Below are positions 43,311-51,562 of a DNA stretch of 64,000 nucleotides, one piece after another (position 1 is the first letter of the stretch; each line of letters opens with the position of its first letter). The notes below the pieces were generated by a model. It made no database searches. It saw only the letters and a program-made list of their open reading frames with translations, and was not told the DNA's origin. This DNA comes from an uncultured Prevotellaceae bacterium (GTDB taxonomy: Bacteria; Bacteroidota; Bacteroidia; Bacteroidales; Bacteroidaceae), in assembly GCA_947168045.1 (NCBI GenBank), contig CAMVKN010000005.1, positions 1 through 64,000 on the forward strand, given 5' to 3'. The position numbers and the translations under genes are program-made.

Positions 43311-44342
43311 ATGGGATACACCTATACAGCGTTTACGTCACGCATACCTAACAGCGAAGTCACCATCATCGAGGGTGAGCTGGTGCTGGACGACGGCAGC
43401 ACGCCCTTGGAGGAAGATGTGCCCAAGTCGCTGCCACTTATCGAGTCAACTTGCAACGACGGGTGGGGATGCGTCAAGAACCATGAGTTTGTCAGCGAGC
43501 TACAGATGCCCATGCCCAAGAGGCTTAAGCTGCGCTACATCTGCGAGGGAGGCTACTTTGCCTTGGACACGCCGCTCGACGATGCCAAAGCCGGGGAGCT
43601 GTGGGACAAGCAGGCCAAGGGCGAGACGCTGGACGCCTTCAAGGACATCGTCGTGGGCACGGCTCCCTTCGGTCTGGTGACAGTCTGGCTGCAGGGACGC
43701 ACACGCAGCGTACTGCTGCAGGAGTTCCACGCCGAGCCCGGTCCCCCCCTAGAAGGGATAGAAGAAATAATCTATGGTAAACTAATCAGACAGCCGTTGT
43801 ATGATGTCATCAGCCGAGAGGCGCTGGAGAACGACACCCGTCAGTACCAGCTGAAGTACGTCCCGCTGGAAGAGTGGTGGGACGAAGAGAAGAAAGCGTG
43901 GGTGCCGTACAGCAAGAAAGACCTCTACTACGACGACATGGATATCAAGAGCGTGGAGGACCGCTGCACCGACGGCACCTTCAACTATATGGACGACGAC
44001 CCCAAACAGTTGAAATACCATGCCTCAGGACAGCCCTACCGCATCACCGTCAGGTGGCATGAAGGCACCTACGACTATATGGCACACTTCTGGTTCACAA
44101 GAATACAGACGACTATGTTCTTCGACCAGTATTTCTTCGATAAGCCTGAAAAGAAGGCTGCGCTGATGGTCAGGCTCGACATCAGGCATCAGCACTATCA
44201 GATTGCACTTAGAGCCAAAGGAACAAAGGACGACTATGTGATACCATCGTTCGCCTACCAGCTCATTGTATTCCGTGACGAAGTGGAACACTATAAAAGT
44301 CCTAACTATCAGCTAGAACCTGGTCAATGGGGGTGGTTCTAA
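43311..44342 (+). CDS. DUF2931-like protein, possible immunity protein
   Basis: A 343-residue soluble protein. The N-terminal half (GYFALDTPLDD, FGLVTVWLQGRTRSVLLQEFHA) and the C-terminal half (YRITVRWHEGTYDYMAHFWFTR) resemble DUF2931 proteins, which often lie near T6SS cargo genes. It starts 2 bases after the candidate effector, so it is probably coupled to it and may protect the producer. No signal peptide, so if it is an immunity protein the toxin would act in the cytoplasm. The family assignment is moderate. Confidence 0.5.
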   Translation: MGYTYTAFTSRIPNSEVTIIEGELVLDDGSTPLEEDVPKSLPLIESTCNDGWGCVKNHEFVSELQMPMPKRLKLRYICEGGYFALDTPLDDAKAGELWDKQAKGETLDAFKDIVVGTAPFGLVTVWLQGRTRSVLLQEFHAEPGPPLEGIEEIIYGKLIRQPLYDVISREALENDTRQYQLKYVPLEEWWDEEKKAWVPYSKKDLYYDDMDIKSVEDRCTDGTFNYMDDDPKQLKYHASGQPYRITVRWHEGTYDYMAHFWFTRIQTTMFFDQYFFDKPEKKAALMVRLDIRHQHYQIALRAKGTKDDYVIPSFAYQLIVFRDEVEHYKSPNYQLEPGQWGWF

Positions 44343-44393
44343 TGTCAACAAGAACATAAAGCCAAATCAAGTAAACAACAAATATATAATAAT

Positions 44394-45299
44394 ATGGCAG
44401 ACAAGAAACAATCAGGGCCAAAAACCGACTGGAAGCCCACTGACCCAGACTACGTGATGCGCATGGACGAGGAGACAGGGATGTTTGTCTTCGACAAGAA
44501 CCCCTACGCTGAAGAGCGCGACAAGAATAAGCCGAAGCCGAAGATAGAGCTGATTGATTTCGACGAGACGCTAAAGCCCGCCGAAGAACCCAAGCCAAAA
44601 CCGGAAACGAGCAAGAAAGAAGAAGCTCCGAAGCCGAAAAGTGGTCCAAAGGTGCAACTGCTCGATGGTCCCATGCTCTACGACGAAGACGGTAATCCGA
44701 AGAGGGACGAGAACGGACGTGTGATGTATGGCAAGAACAGCTGGGAAGACGAAGAGAAAGAAGAGGCTCCAAAGAAAGAAGAGGCTCCAAAGTCGTCAAG
44801 TGGTCCAAAGGTGAAATTGCTCGACGCGCCGATGCTCTATGATGAGAATGGCGAGCCCTTGAGAGACGAGAATGGCCGCGTGATGTATGGTAAGAACAGC
44901 TGGGAAGAAGATGACAAAGAAACCTCACCCACAGAATTCAGCAAGTGGAAGCAGAACGAGGCCAAGGAGAAGGTGCTTGACGACCCGAAAGAGAATCCCG
45001 ACCACGAAATGACCAAATGGAAGCAGAACGAGGCAGCACCACCTGTAGAGGACGAAGAACCTGAGTTTGATGAGGATGAAGAGGAAGAAGAAGACGAGGA
45101 AGAAGAAGAAGAAGAAGAGGAAGAAGAAGAGGAAGAAGAGGAGGAGGAAGAACTCGAAGAAGAGAAAGACGAACCCGTCAGCGGTGAAACCGAATGGAAA
45201 ATGAAAATTGAAGATGACGGTGGGGTCAAATTCGAAAAGAACCCCAACGCACCAGAAAGCAATAAGACAAAAGAACCCCTGCGAATTATACTTCTCTAA
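44394..45299 (+). CDS. Acidic repeat protein of unknown function
   Basis: A 301-residue, very acidic protein. It contains two copies of an about 50-residue unit (GPKVQLLDGPMLYDEDGNP and GPKVKLLDAPMLYDENGEP, each followed by DENGRVMYGKNSWE), two SKWKQNEA/TKWKQNEA motifs, and a stretch of about 35 Glu/Asp residues at 45060-45165. Probably largely disordered. It is the last gene before the repeat element; no function can be given. Confidence 0.5.
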   Translation: MADKKQSGPKTDWKPTDPDYVMRMDEETGMFVFDKNPYAEERDKNKPKPKIELIDFDETLKPAEEPKPKPETSKKEEAPKPKSGPKVQLLDGPMLYDEDGNPKRDENGRVMYGKNSWEDEEKEEAPKKEEAPKSSSGPKVKLLDAPMLYDENGEPLRDENGRVMYGKNSWEEDDKETSPTEFSKWKQNEAKEKVLDDPKENPDHEMTKWKQNEAAPPVEDEEPEFDEDEEEEEDEEEEEEEEEEEEEEEEEEELEEEKDEPVSGETEWKMKIEDDGGVKFEKNPNAPESNKTKEPLRIILL

Positions 45300-45335
45300 C
45301 GATTGGGGGTACCTAATAAGTAAACAGGGGAAAAA

Positions 45336-45826
45336 GGTGCACCAAGTGCACCTTTAACGACTAAATACCAGAAATAAAAGTTGTTAGCTGGTGCACCAAC
45401 ACCAAATTATCGTGCACCAATGGTGCACCTGAGCACGGGAAGGCTGCACCAAAGAGGAAAGTGCCACTGTCGGCGGATGAGTGGCCGGGTTATCGGAACA
45501 ACTCAATGAGATATTTCAGCCAGGGGCCGAGATGGCACTCAATTCTCGAGAGAATTTGGTGCTAACTCCATCAGATAATTCAGCCACGAGCCGAGTTATC
45601 GGAATAAGTCAACGAGATAATTCAGCCACGAGCCGAGTTATTGTAATAAGTCAACGAGTCATTGGAATAAGTCGTTGAGTGATGAGAAAAAAGTGCCACC
45701 TTTTTGGGTACATATCCGCTTGGTGCACCACCAAGTGCACATTGGTGCACAAAAAAAGCCTATAGTGCACCAGACAATCATTTCATTTGCAAGCTGTTAC
45801 GGCCGTCAGGTGCACTTGGTGCACTA
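45336..45826. repeat. Second GTGCACC-ended intergenic repeat element
   Basis: Begins with GGTGCACCAAGTGCACC (45336-45352) and ends with its near-exact inverse (45809-45825), the same ends as the element at 1751-2199. Inside are GGTGCACC palindromes, a TCTCGAGAGA core near 45545 and two tandem copies of a unit starting GATAATTCAGCCACGAGCCG (about 45573-45650). No gene is seen. It separates the cargo genes from the ubiquitin-like block. Confidence 0.65.
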
Positions 45827-45868
45827 TTTTCAAGGCAATGCTATATATAGAAAAAAATGACGCAAAAG

Positions 45869-45899
45869 TTGCACAATAGAAGATTTTGCTGTATCTTTG
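45869..45899 (+). promoter_or_regulatory. Promoter of the ubiquitin-like/baseplate operon
   Basis: TTG at 45869-45871, 20 bases, TATCTTTG at 45892-45899, then CA. A clean consensus promoter 45 bases before the Ubl gene, so the modifier and following genes can be transcribed separately from the tube genes. Confidence 0.7.
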
Positions 45900-45943
45900 C
45901 ATCGGTAATGAAGAAAATATAAATAAACAAAAAACAAATAGCT

Positions 45944-46270
45944 ATGACAGATCAGGAATTTTATCAAGAAGAGTTTATCGTCATGCTCACCATCGACGGT
46001 ACGTCGTACGATGAGATTGAGGTGAAGGTGAGTGACCCCAACAAGACCATCCGTGACCAGATTAACAGCATCGTACAGGTGTTCGAGCTGCCTAAGATGG
46101 ACAACGGCGGCAACCCCATCCAGTACCTCCTCGGCAAGCTGATGGACGGTGACGAAGAGCCGGTCATCCTCGAGTTCGAGGACGAGGAAGGACGCGAGAT
46201 GGCTCTCATCGACTACGAGATTGAGCCGATGGACCACCTCCACCTCATCAGCGTCCCCATCGCTGGATAA
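45944..46270 (+). CDS. YukD-like ubiquitin-like protein
   Basis: A 108-residue beta-grasp protein. The order of strands and the helix (FIVMLTIDGTSYDEIEVKV, then TIRDQINSIVQVFELP, then a YLLGKLMDG and the final DHLHLISVPIAG) resembles YukD/EsaB-type ubiquitin-like proteins of type VII secretion. It ends directly at Ala-Gly, so the C-terminus is a free glycine ready for activation by an E1 without trimming. It is the first gene after the promoter at 45869 and precedes E2, JAB, RING-like and E1 genes, so it is very probably the conjugated modifier. Target unknown. Confidence 0.75.
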   Translation: MTDQEFYQEEFIVMLTIDGTSYDEIEVKVSDPNKTIRDQINSIVQVFELPKMDNGGNPIQYLLGKLMDGDEEPVILEFEDEEGREMALIDYEIEPMDHLHLISVPIAG

Positions 46271-46357
46271 AAGTGAAAAGTGAAGAGTGAAGAATTTGCC
46301 ACCGCACTCAAATCTCAAACCTCAAATTTCAAACCTCAAATCTCAAATCATCAATCC

Positions 46358-47017
46358 ATGAATCCCGCAATAAACAACTTCAACCTGAAGGAGCTGAAAG
46401 GGCGCGATGCACGCCTGTTTCAGGAATGGAAAGAGCTGGACTCGCTGTGCAGCAAGCGCAAGCATGAGAGCCCCAACCCATTGAAGCCGTCACTGTCGTA
46501 TATCATCCGCAAGAAGAACGCCACCGGACTGCCCACCGAGTTCGAGATATGGTACCGCTGCAAGAGCATCGTGGGCGTCGAGGAGACGGAGCCGCCCCGC
46601 AAGCCCATCTTCGGCTATCTGCACAAGATGAGCGTGGTGCTGCCCAACAACTACCCGTCGGCCGACGGCAACCCTGTCTTCACGTTCATCAGCGACATCT
46701 GGCACCCGAACATCCGCTACAGTGGCTCGTTCAAGGGGCACGTCTGCCTGACCATCAAGGAGATGGGCGTGCTGGCCAGCATCAAGGACCTGGTGCTGCG
46801 CGTGGAGCGTTACCTGAAGTACCAGATGTACCACGCACAGAACACCTACCCCTATCCTGAGGACCAGACGGTGGCTGAGTGGGTGCGCGAGGAAGGCGAG
46901 CCCAACGGATGGGTGAAGTTCGCCCAGGACATGCCTGAGGAGCCGGCACCCAAACCCGCTCCCGCAGCACCCGCTGAAGGCGAGGCACCGAAGAAGCGCA
47001 TCTCGCTGAGCATCTAA
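46358..47017 (+). CDS. E2-like ubiquitin-conjugating enzyme
   Basis: A 219-residue UBC-fold protein. Residues 93-111 (VVLPNNYPSADGNPVFTF) match the E2 strand with the YP motif; HPNI at 116-119 equals the eukaryotic HPN element that supports the active site; the catalytic cysteine is probably Cys130 in GHVCLTI; a helix follows (SIKDLVLRVERYLKYQ). The Pro/Ala tail after residue 193 is extra. It should take the modifier from the E1 and pass it to a target. The start at 46358 follows a CTCAAATCTCAAA-type spacer. Confidence 0.8.
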   Translation: MNPAINNFNLKELKGRDARLFQEWKELDSLCSKRKHESPNPLKPSLSYIIRKKNATGLPTEFEIWYRCKSIVGVEETEPPRKPIFGYLHKMSVVLPNNYPSADGNPVFTFISDIWHPNIRYSGSFKGHVCLTIKEMGVLASIKDLVLRVERYLKYQMYHAQNTYPYPEDQTVAEWVREEGEPNGWVKFAQDMPEEPAPKPAPAAPAEGEAPKKRISLSI

Positions 47018-47072
47018 TTTGAACAGCATGACGACGTGATAACGTGATAACGAAACAAAAGAATAATCCGAC

Positions 47073-48158
47073 ATGAAGAAAACACTTTTGACCATATTCT
47101 GCCTGCTGGCAGTCCTCACCGGTCGTGCCGACGAGCAGAAGAAGGTGACACTCAGCAACGACAACACGAAGGAGACCGTCAACCTGTCATACGCCAACAT
47201 CTTCATCACGCTGATGAACCCCGACAGCGATGACGAGTTCGGACAGGTGCTCATAGAGATTGAGAACCTGGACGAGCAGAAGATCCTGGCGCTCTTCAAC
47301 AAGCCCTACAAGGAGAAGGAGGTGAAGAAGCTGTCACCCTCGTTCCAGTATGACAAGCTCTTCGGCGGCACGAAGGGCAAGCGCATCATCGACCCCTACA
47401 ACCTGGAGACGGGTCAGGATGTGTTCATCGAGCCATCGAACAAAGTGCAGCTGGCCGCCTTCAACGCTCCTGGCGGTCAGGAGATGGTGGTGAAGCTGCC
47501 TATCTACCTGAGCAAGCCGAAAGAAGGCATCGTGCAGCGCATCCTGGGCAAGGAGAAGCTGCTGCTGCTGCGCAAGCAGGTCATCGAGCTGGACATCAAC
47601 GTCGAGCTGAAGCCCAGCGCTGAGTACCTGGGACTGGTGGATGAGTGCGAGAAGCTGAAGAAGGACGTGAACAACGCCGTGTTCTGTACACACAGGAGGC
47701 ACCGCCCCGACGTGGAGGGACAGAAGGAGCCGTTCAAGAAGCGCATGGAGGAACTGACGGCCAAGATTGACGCCGCCATCAGCGCCCACGGATGGACGGA
47801 GAACGACGGCGGCTACCAGCGCTTCAACGCCATCAAGGAGGACATCGCCAAGATTAACCTGGACGAGCAGGAAGGCACCTGCCGCCAGCACAAGGCAGGG
47901 CCGCCGGCTCCCGCTCACCAGTGTGGCTACTGCTCACTGTCGCTGCAGCAGATCTACCACAAGCTGGACGACCTCTACAAGAAAATCTATACCAGCAGTG
48001 ACCGCGCTGCCACCAAGGCCAGCGTCATGGGACAGGTCAACGGCCTGTATAACTGCTGCACCGACGCTAACTGCCAGAAGCATGCCTCGGCATGGAGAAG
48101 CGGCGGCGACTACAAGAATAAGATTATTGAACGCTACAACCGCATTCAGGGTCTATGA
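47073..48158 (+). CDS. Exported Cys-rich protein of the ubiquitin-like block
   Basis: A 361-residue protein with an N-terminal signal peptide (about residues 1-19). Residues 20-185 are beta-rich; the C-terminal half contains scattered Cys/His sites (FCTHRRHR, GTCRQHK, HQCGYCSL, NCCTDANCQKH) that could bind zinc or form disulfides. Family not recognised. The stop overlaps the next start by 4 bases, so it is coupled to the 514-residue protein. In location it occupies the place of T6SS envelope proteins in related loci, but that role is inference. Confidence 0.6.
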   Translation: MKKTLLTIFCLLAVLTGRADEQKKVTLSNDNTKETVNLSYANIFITLMNPDSDDEFGQVLIEIENLDEQKILALFNKPYKEKEVKKLSPSFQYDKLFGGTKGKRIIDPYNLETGQDVFIEPSNKVQLAAFNAPGGQEMVVKLPIYLSKPKEGIVQRILGKEKLLLLRKQVIELDINVELKPSAEYLGLVDECEKLKKDVNNAVFCTHRRHRPDVEGQKEPFKKRMEELTAKIDAAISAHGWTENDGGYQRFNAIKEDIAKINLDEQEGTCRQHKAGPPAPAHQCGYCSLSLQQIYHKLDDLYKKIYTSSDRAATKASVMGQVNGLYNCCTDANCQKHASAWRSGGDYKNKIIERYNRIQGL

Positions 48159-49699
48159 TGAACAAAAGGCTAACACGGCTGGCTGCCGTCATCGGCACAC
48201 TGGCAGTAGCCAGCACCGCACAGGCGAAGGACGTCGTCGACACGCTCTACTCGTCTGACGGCGATCGCATCATCCTCACCTATACCATCCAGCAGAGCGA
48301 CCAGAAGACCACCGTCCTCTTCACCAACGTGCAGAAGAAATTAGGGTCGGCCAACCAGCGCAAGTACCGCAAGCTGGACGAGGTGGCCGTGGCCATCTTC
48401 GACCGCACCGGCAGCTACGGCGACACGAAGTTCGAGGGCATGACGCCCAATGCCTTCATGGTGCCCGCCGGAGTGAGCTACACGCCCTCAACAGATGGTT
48501 TCTACCTCCTGGGCGACAACCCGCAGCTGACGCTGACGGCACCCAGCGAGGCCCAGATGTCCATCCCCGTCTACCTGGCCCACTATGAGAAGAAGCGCCA
48601 CTACAAGATTTTCAGTCAGTGTGGCGACCTGCAGTTCTCGACCAAGGTCAGCGGCGGCGGCAGAAGCGGCGGTGGCCGTGCCGGTGGCGCTGGAGCCCGC
48701 AGCGGAGACAGGGCAGCCAATGCCGACGACATCATCGTCAGCGAGGAAATCAGCGATGAGGGACTCACCCCCGTCGACGATGCCTTGATTACCATTGCCA
48801 ATGTGAAGAACCAGCTGGAGGGAGTCACCAAACTGCCCTTCCCCGAGGACCTCACCTTCCAGGCCAACCACCTGCGTGAGCTGCGCAGCAAGATTTCGGA
48901 CATGGAGGTGCTGCAGGACATCAACAGCGTGCTGGCCTCCTATGACAAGAAGAAGGCTGAACTGGAGGAAGGCGCCGCTGCCGAACAGCAGGCTGCCGCT
49001 GCAGCCGCACAACAGGCAGCGAAGGAGGAGGCTGCCGCACAACAGGCAAAGCAAGACTCGATACAGCAGGCTCAGGAGAAGAAAGCCAGCGAGGAGAAGA
49101 AGGGCATGATGTGGCTCATTGGCGGCATCGCCGGCATCGGCATGCTCTTGATGTTTGGCAAGCAAATCTTCCAGACCATCAAGAACAACAAGATGCAGAA
49201 GATGATGATGGACAACATCAGCAAGGCCCAGCAACAGGCCATGGCCCATGTCAACATCCCCGGCATGGAGGGCAACCCCTTGGGCAACGAGATCAACCAG
49301 ATGGTGAAGAAAGAGGCGACCAAGACGATGAATGCCGGAACCAACGCCGCAAAGGACAAGCTGGCAGCCCTGCAAAAGGGTGGTGCCGCTGCCGCACAGC
49401 AAGCCCCAGCAGCCCCGGGCATCCCAGGTTCCCCAGCAGCCCCAGGAGCCCCAGGAGCCCCAGGTTCCCCAGCAGCCCCAGGCGCCCCAGGCGCCCCAGC
49501 CGCCCCCGCCACTCCCGGCACTCCCGGCAAGCGCCCGCTGAGGAAAGCCAGCGAGGTGAGGGCCGCCGCAGGACTGGACCCGGCAAAGGGTGCAGGACTG
49601 GACATTACCGTGAAGCCCGGCAAGCAGTCGATGAACGATGTCATCCCGGCCAAGTACAAGCGCTGGCGCAAGCCCGGCTCGTCTGATAGCAATAAATAA
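48155..49699 (+). CDS. Exported protein with a C-terminal membrane helix
   Basis: A 514-residue protein: signal peptide (residues 1-24), a beta-rich domain up to about 150 (resembling the N-terminal part of the previous protein in layout), a Gly/Arg-rich loop, helical region and Ala/Gln coiled coil, one transmembrane helix at about 316-337, then a cytoplasmic part with a Pro/Ala/Gly collagen-like tract (APGAPGSPAAPG) ending in a conserved-looking basic tail. Orientation would put the first 310 residues in the periplasm. It may link envelope and cytoplasm in the T6SS. No family recognised. Confidence 0.6.
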   Translation: MMNKRLTRLAAVIGTLAVASTAQAKDVVDTLYSSDGDRIILTYTIQQSDQKTTVLFTNVQKKLGSANQRKYRKLDEVAVAIFDRTGSYGDTKFEGMTPNAFMVPAGVSYTPSTDGFYLLGDNPQLTLTAPSEAQMSIPVYLAHYEKKRHYKIFSQCGDLQFSTKVSGGGRSGGGRAGGAGARSGDRAANADDIIVSEEISDEGLTPVDDALITIANVKNQLEGVTKLPFPEDLTFQANHLRELRSKISDMEVLQDINSVLASYDKKKAELEEGAAAEQQAAAAAAQQAAKEEAAAQQAKQDSIQQAQEKKASEEKKGMMWLIGGIAGIGMLLMFGKQIFQTIKNNKMQKMMMDNISKAQQQAMAHVNIPGMEGNPLGNEINQMVKKEATKTMNAGTNAAKDKLAALQKGGAAAAQQAPAAPGIPGSPAAPGAPGAPGSPAAPGAPGAPAAPATPGTPGKRPLRKASEVRAAAGLDPAKGAGLDITVKPGKQSMNDVIPAKYKRWRKPGSSDSNK

Positions 49700-49720
49700 A
49701 ACAACACAAATATTCACCCC

Positions 49721-51562
49721 ATGAGAAAGATTCAAGCATTAGCACTGTTCGTGGTGCTGCTCTTTGCTCCGGCACTGCAGCCGTGGGCAGACGCAGCCAG
49801 GCCAAGGGTTCGCCAAGTGGAAGAGCCTGCTAAGCCAGGAGTGATGGAAGCCTTCCAGCAGAAGCTGCAGGCCGACCCCTTCCTCTCAGACTCGGCCCAG
49901 AAGGTTCTCAACGACGAGATAGCCAAATACATTGACGACCTGCTCAACCGCAAGGACAAGGCCGAATATGTAGAGAAGAACCAGCTCAAGGACTATGTGA
50001 TGAGCAAGCTGCAGAAGCTGCAGGAGGCTCAGGAGAAGAAGGACCTCTTCATACAGGACATCATGCAGAACTATACCGACCTGGATGCCCAGGCCAGCGT
50101 CGATGCCCGCAAGCAGATGGAGGACGAGCTGGATGCCAGGCTCACCACCGTCAGCAAGAACATTGAAAGGCTGAAGAACGAGATTGAGGCGAAAGAGGAC
50201 AACGGACTGGACCTCTCAGGTCTGAACTGGAAGCTCATCGGCGCCATCGTCGGCGGTCTGCTGCTGCTCTGCATCATCATCGTCATCGTCAGCAAGAGCA
50301 AGGGGAAGAAGAAGACGAAGACTTACAAGCCCAGCCAGGCCACCTCACGCCCCGTGAAGCCCGGCTACCGCGCCCCCAACGTCAACAGCAACGGACAGCA
50401 GGTGTCGGCCGACGGTAACATCGTGGTGCGCCGCAAGACGGCTACCATCCTGAAGAAGCAGAGCCTGGAGGATGTCATCGACAACCCGAACTACCTGAAG
50501 GTGGATGCCGTCGACTTCACCTACGAGAGCGCCGTGCGCCGCATGTATATCAAGAACACGTGCATAGAGGATATATATAATATGTACGCGAATGACCTGC
50601 GCAACCCCGAGAGTCCGAAGGAGGACGGCTGCATGGTGCTGGGCCGCTGGGTGCACGACACGGAGAGCAACGAGTACTACGTATCGCTGGAACAGATAGT
50701 GATGCCGGGTGACGATGCCGTCTTCGAGGAGTATGCCCTGAACTTCGGCGGCAAGATCAAGCTGAAGGTACTGGAGGAGCTGCGCCGTCTGCGCCGCGAG
50801 ACCAACCTGCAGTACGACCTCACCTGCTGGGTGCACTCACACCCGGGCCTGGGCGTGTTCTTCAGCAACAGCGACACGTCGGTACAGGACCAGCTGAAGC
50901 ATCCGCAGCACCCGCTCTTCCTCACCGCCATCGTCGTCGACATCCTGACACCGATGCAGGACGTGGGCATCTTCACCTATCGCCGTGACCAGAACATCAA
51001 CTCAAAGAGTGAGCTGAAGAAGATGTACTCGCTCATCGAGTGGCACCAGTGGGCACAGGAGAGCCTGAAGAACGCCGTGCAGCGCCCCGTGGGTGCCGAG
51101 AAGAAGGAACTGAAGGCTGAAGACTATTTCGACACCCTGGAAAAGGCCGAGACACGCGACGACAGCTGCCACGCCGTACAACTGAGCAAGAATGTCATCA
51201 TGGACATCTGCATGGACCTGGCTACCGAGGGCGACGACGTGCTGGCCATGCTGCACGGCTATGCCACACAGCACGGACAGAAGACGTTGTATGTGGCCGA
51301 CAAGATTAGCGACAAGGACAAGGAGGAGGGCATGAGCCTGACGGGATGCTTCGTGGCAGCCCCACACTGCAGCATACCCACCATCAGACGAGCCGTGGAG
51401 AGCTACCTCGACCGCATCCACTACGTCCTGGTCTACACACCCAGCGACAGTCTGCTCACCACCATCCCCGTGGTGAATGGCGACCTGGTCGTTGAGAACA
51501 ACTTCTACGGTGAGCAGAGAATGGAAGTATTAAAAACATGGATTAAACAAGCAAGACAATAA
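49721..51562 (+). CDS. Membrane JAB/JAMM-domain protease
   Basis: A 613-residue protein: signal peptide (1-26), a periplasmic helical stretch, one transmembrane helix (about 171-190), then a cytoplasmic JAB/MPN domain. The JAMM metal site is complete: Glu301 in KEDGCMVLG, H372-S-H374 in WVHSHP, Ser382 and Asp385 (H-x-H-x7-S-x2-D). The C-terminal 190 residues look like a second, inactive MPN-type fold (LHYVLVYTP-like strand). By analogy with Rpn11/CSN5 and bacterial JABs it should remove the ubiquitin-like modifier from targets, here at the membrane. Stop and next start overlap (TAATG). Confidence 0.75.
   Translation: MRKIQALALFVVLLFAPALQPWADAARPRVRQVEEPAKPGVMEAFQQKLQADPFLSDSAQKVLNDEIAKYIDDLLNRKDKAEYVEKNQLKDYVMSKLQKLQEAQEKKDLFIQDIMQNYTDLDAQASVDARKQMEDELDARLTTVSKNIERLKNEIEAKEDNGLDLSGLNWKLIGAIVGGLLLLCIIIVIVSKSKGKKKTKTYKPSQATSRPVKPGYRAPNVNSNGQQVSADGNIVVRRKTATILKKQSLEDVIDNPNYLKVDAVDFTYESAVRRMYIKNTCIEDIYNMYANDLRNPESPKEDGCMVLGRWVHDTESNEYYVSLEQIVMPGDDAVFEEYALNFGGKIKLKVLEELRRLRRETNLQYDLTCWVHSHPGLGVFFSNSDTSVQDQLKHPQHPLFLTAIVVDILTPMQDVGIFTYRRDQNINSKSELKKMYSLIEWHQWAQESLKNAVQRPVGAEKKELKAEDYFDTLEKAETRDDSCHAVQLSKNVIMDICMDLATEGDDVLAMLHGYATQHGQKTLYVADKISDKDKEEGMSLTGCFVAAPHCSIPTIRRAVESYLDRIHYVLVYTPSDSLLTTIPVVNGDLVVENNFYGEQRMEVLKTWIKQARQ

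Noticed and set aside
45560..45665. Direct repeats that could suggest a CRISPR array
   Set aside because: Only two to three imperfect copies with no unique spacers of regular size and no cas gene nearby; they belong to the GTGCACC element.
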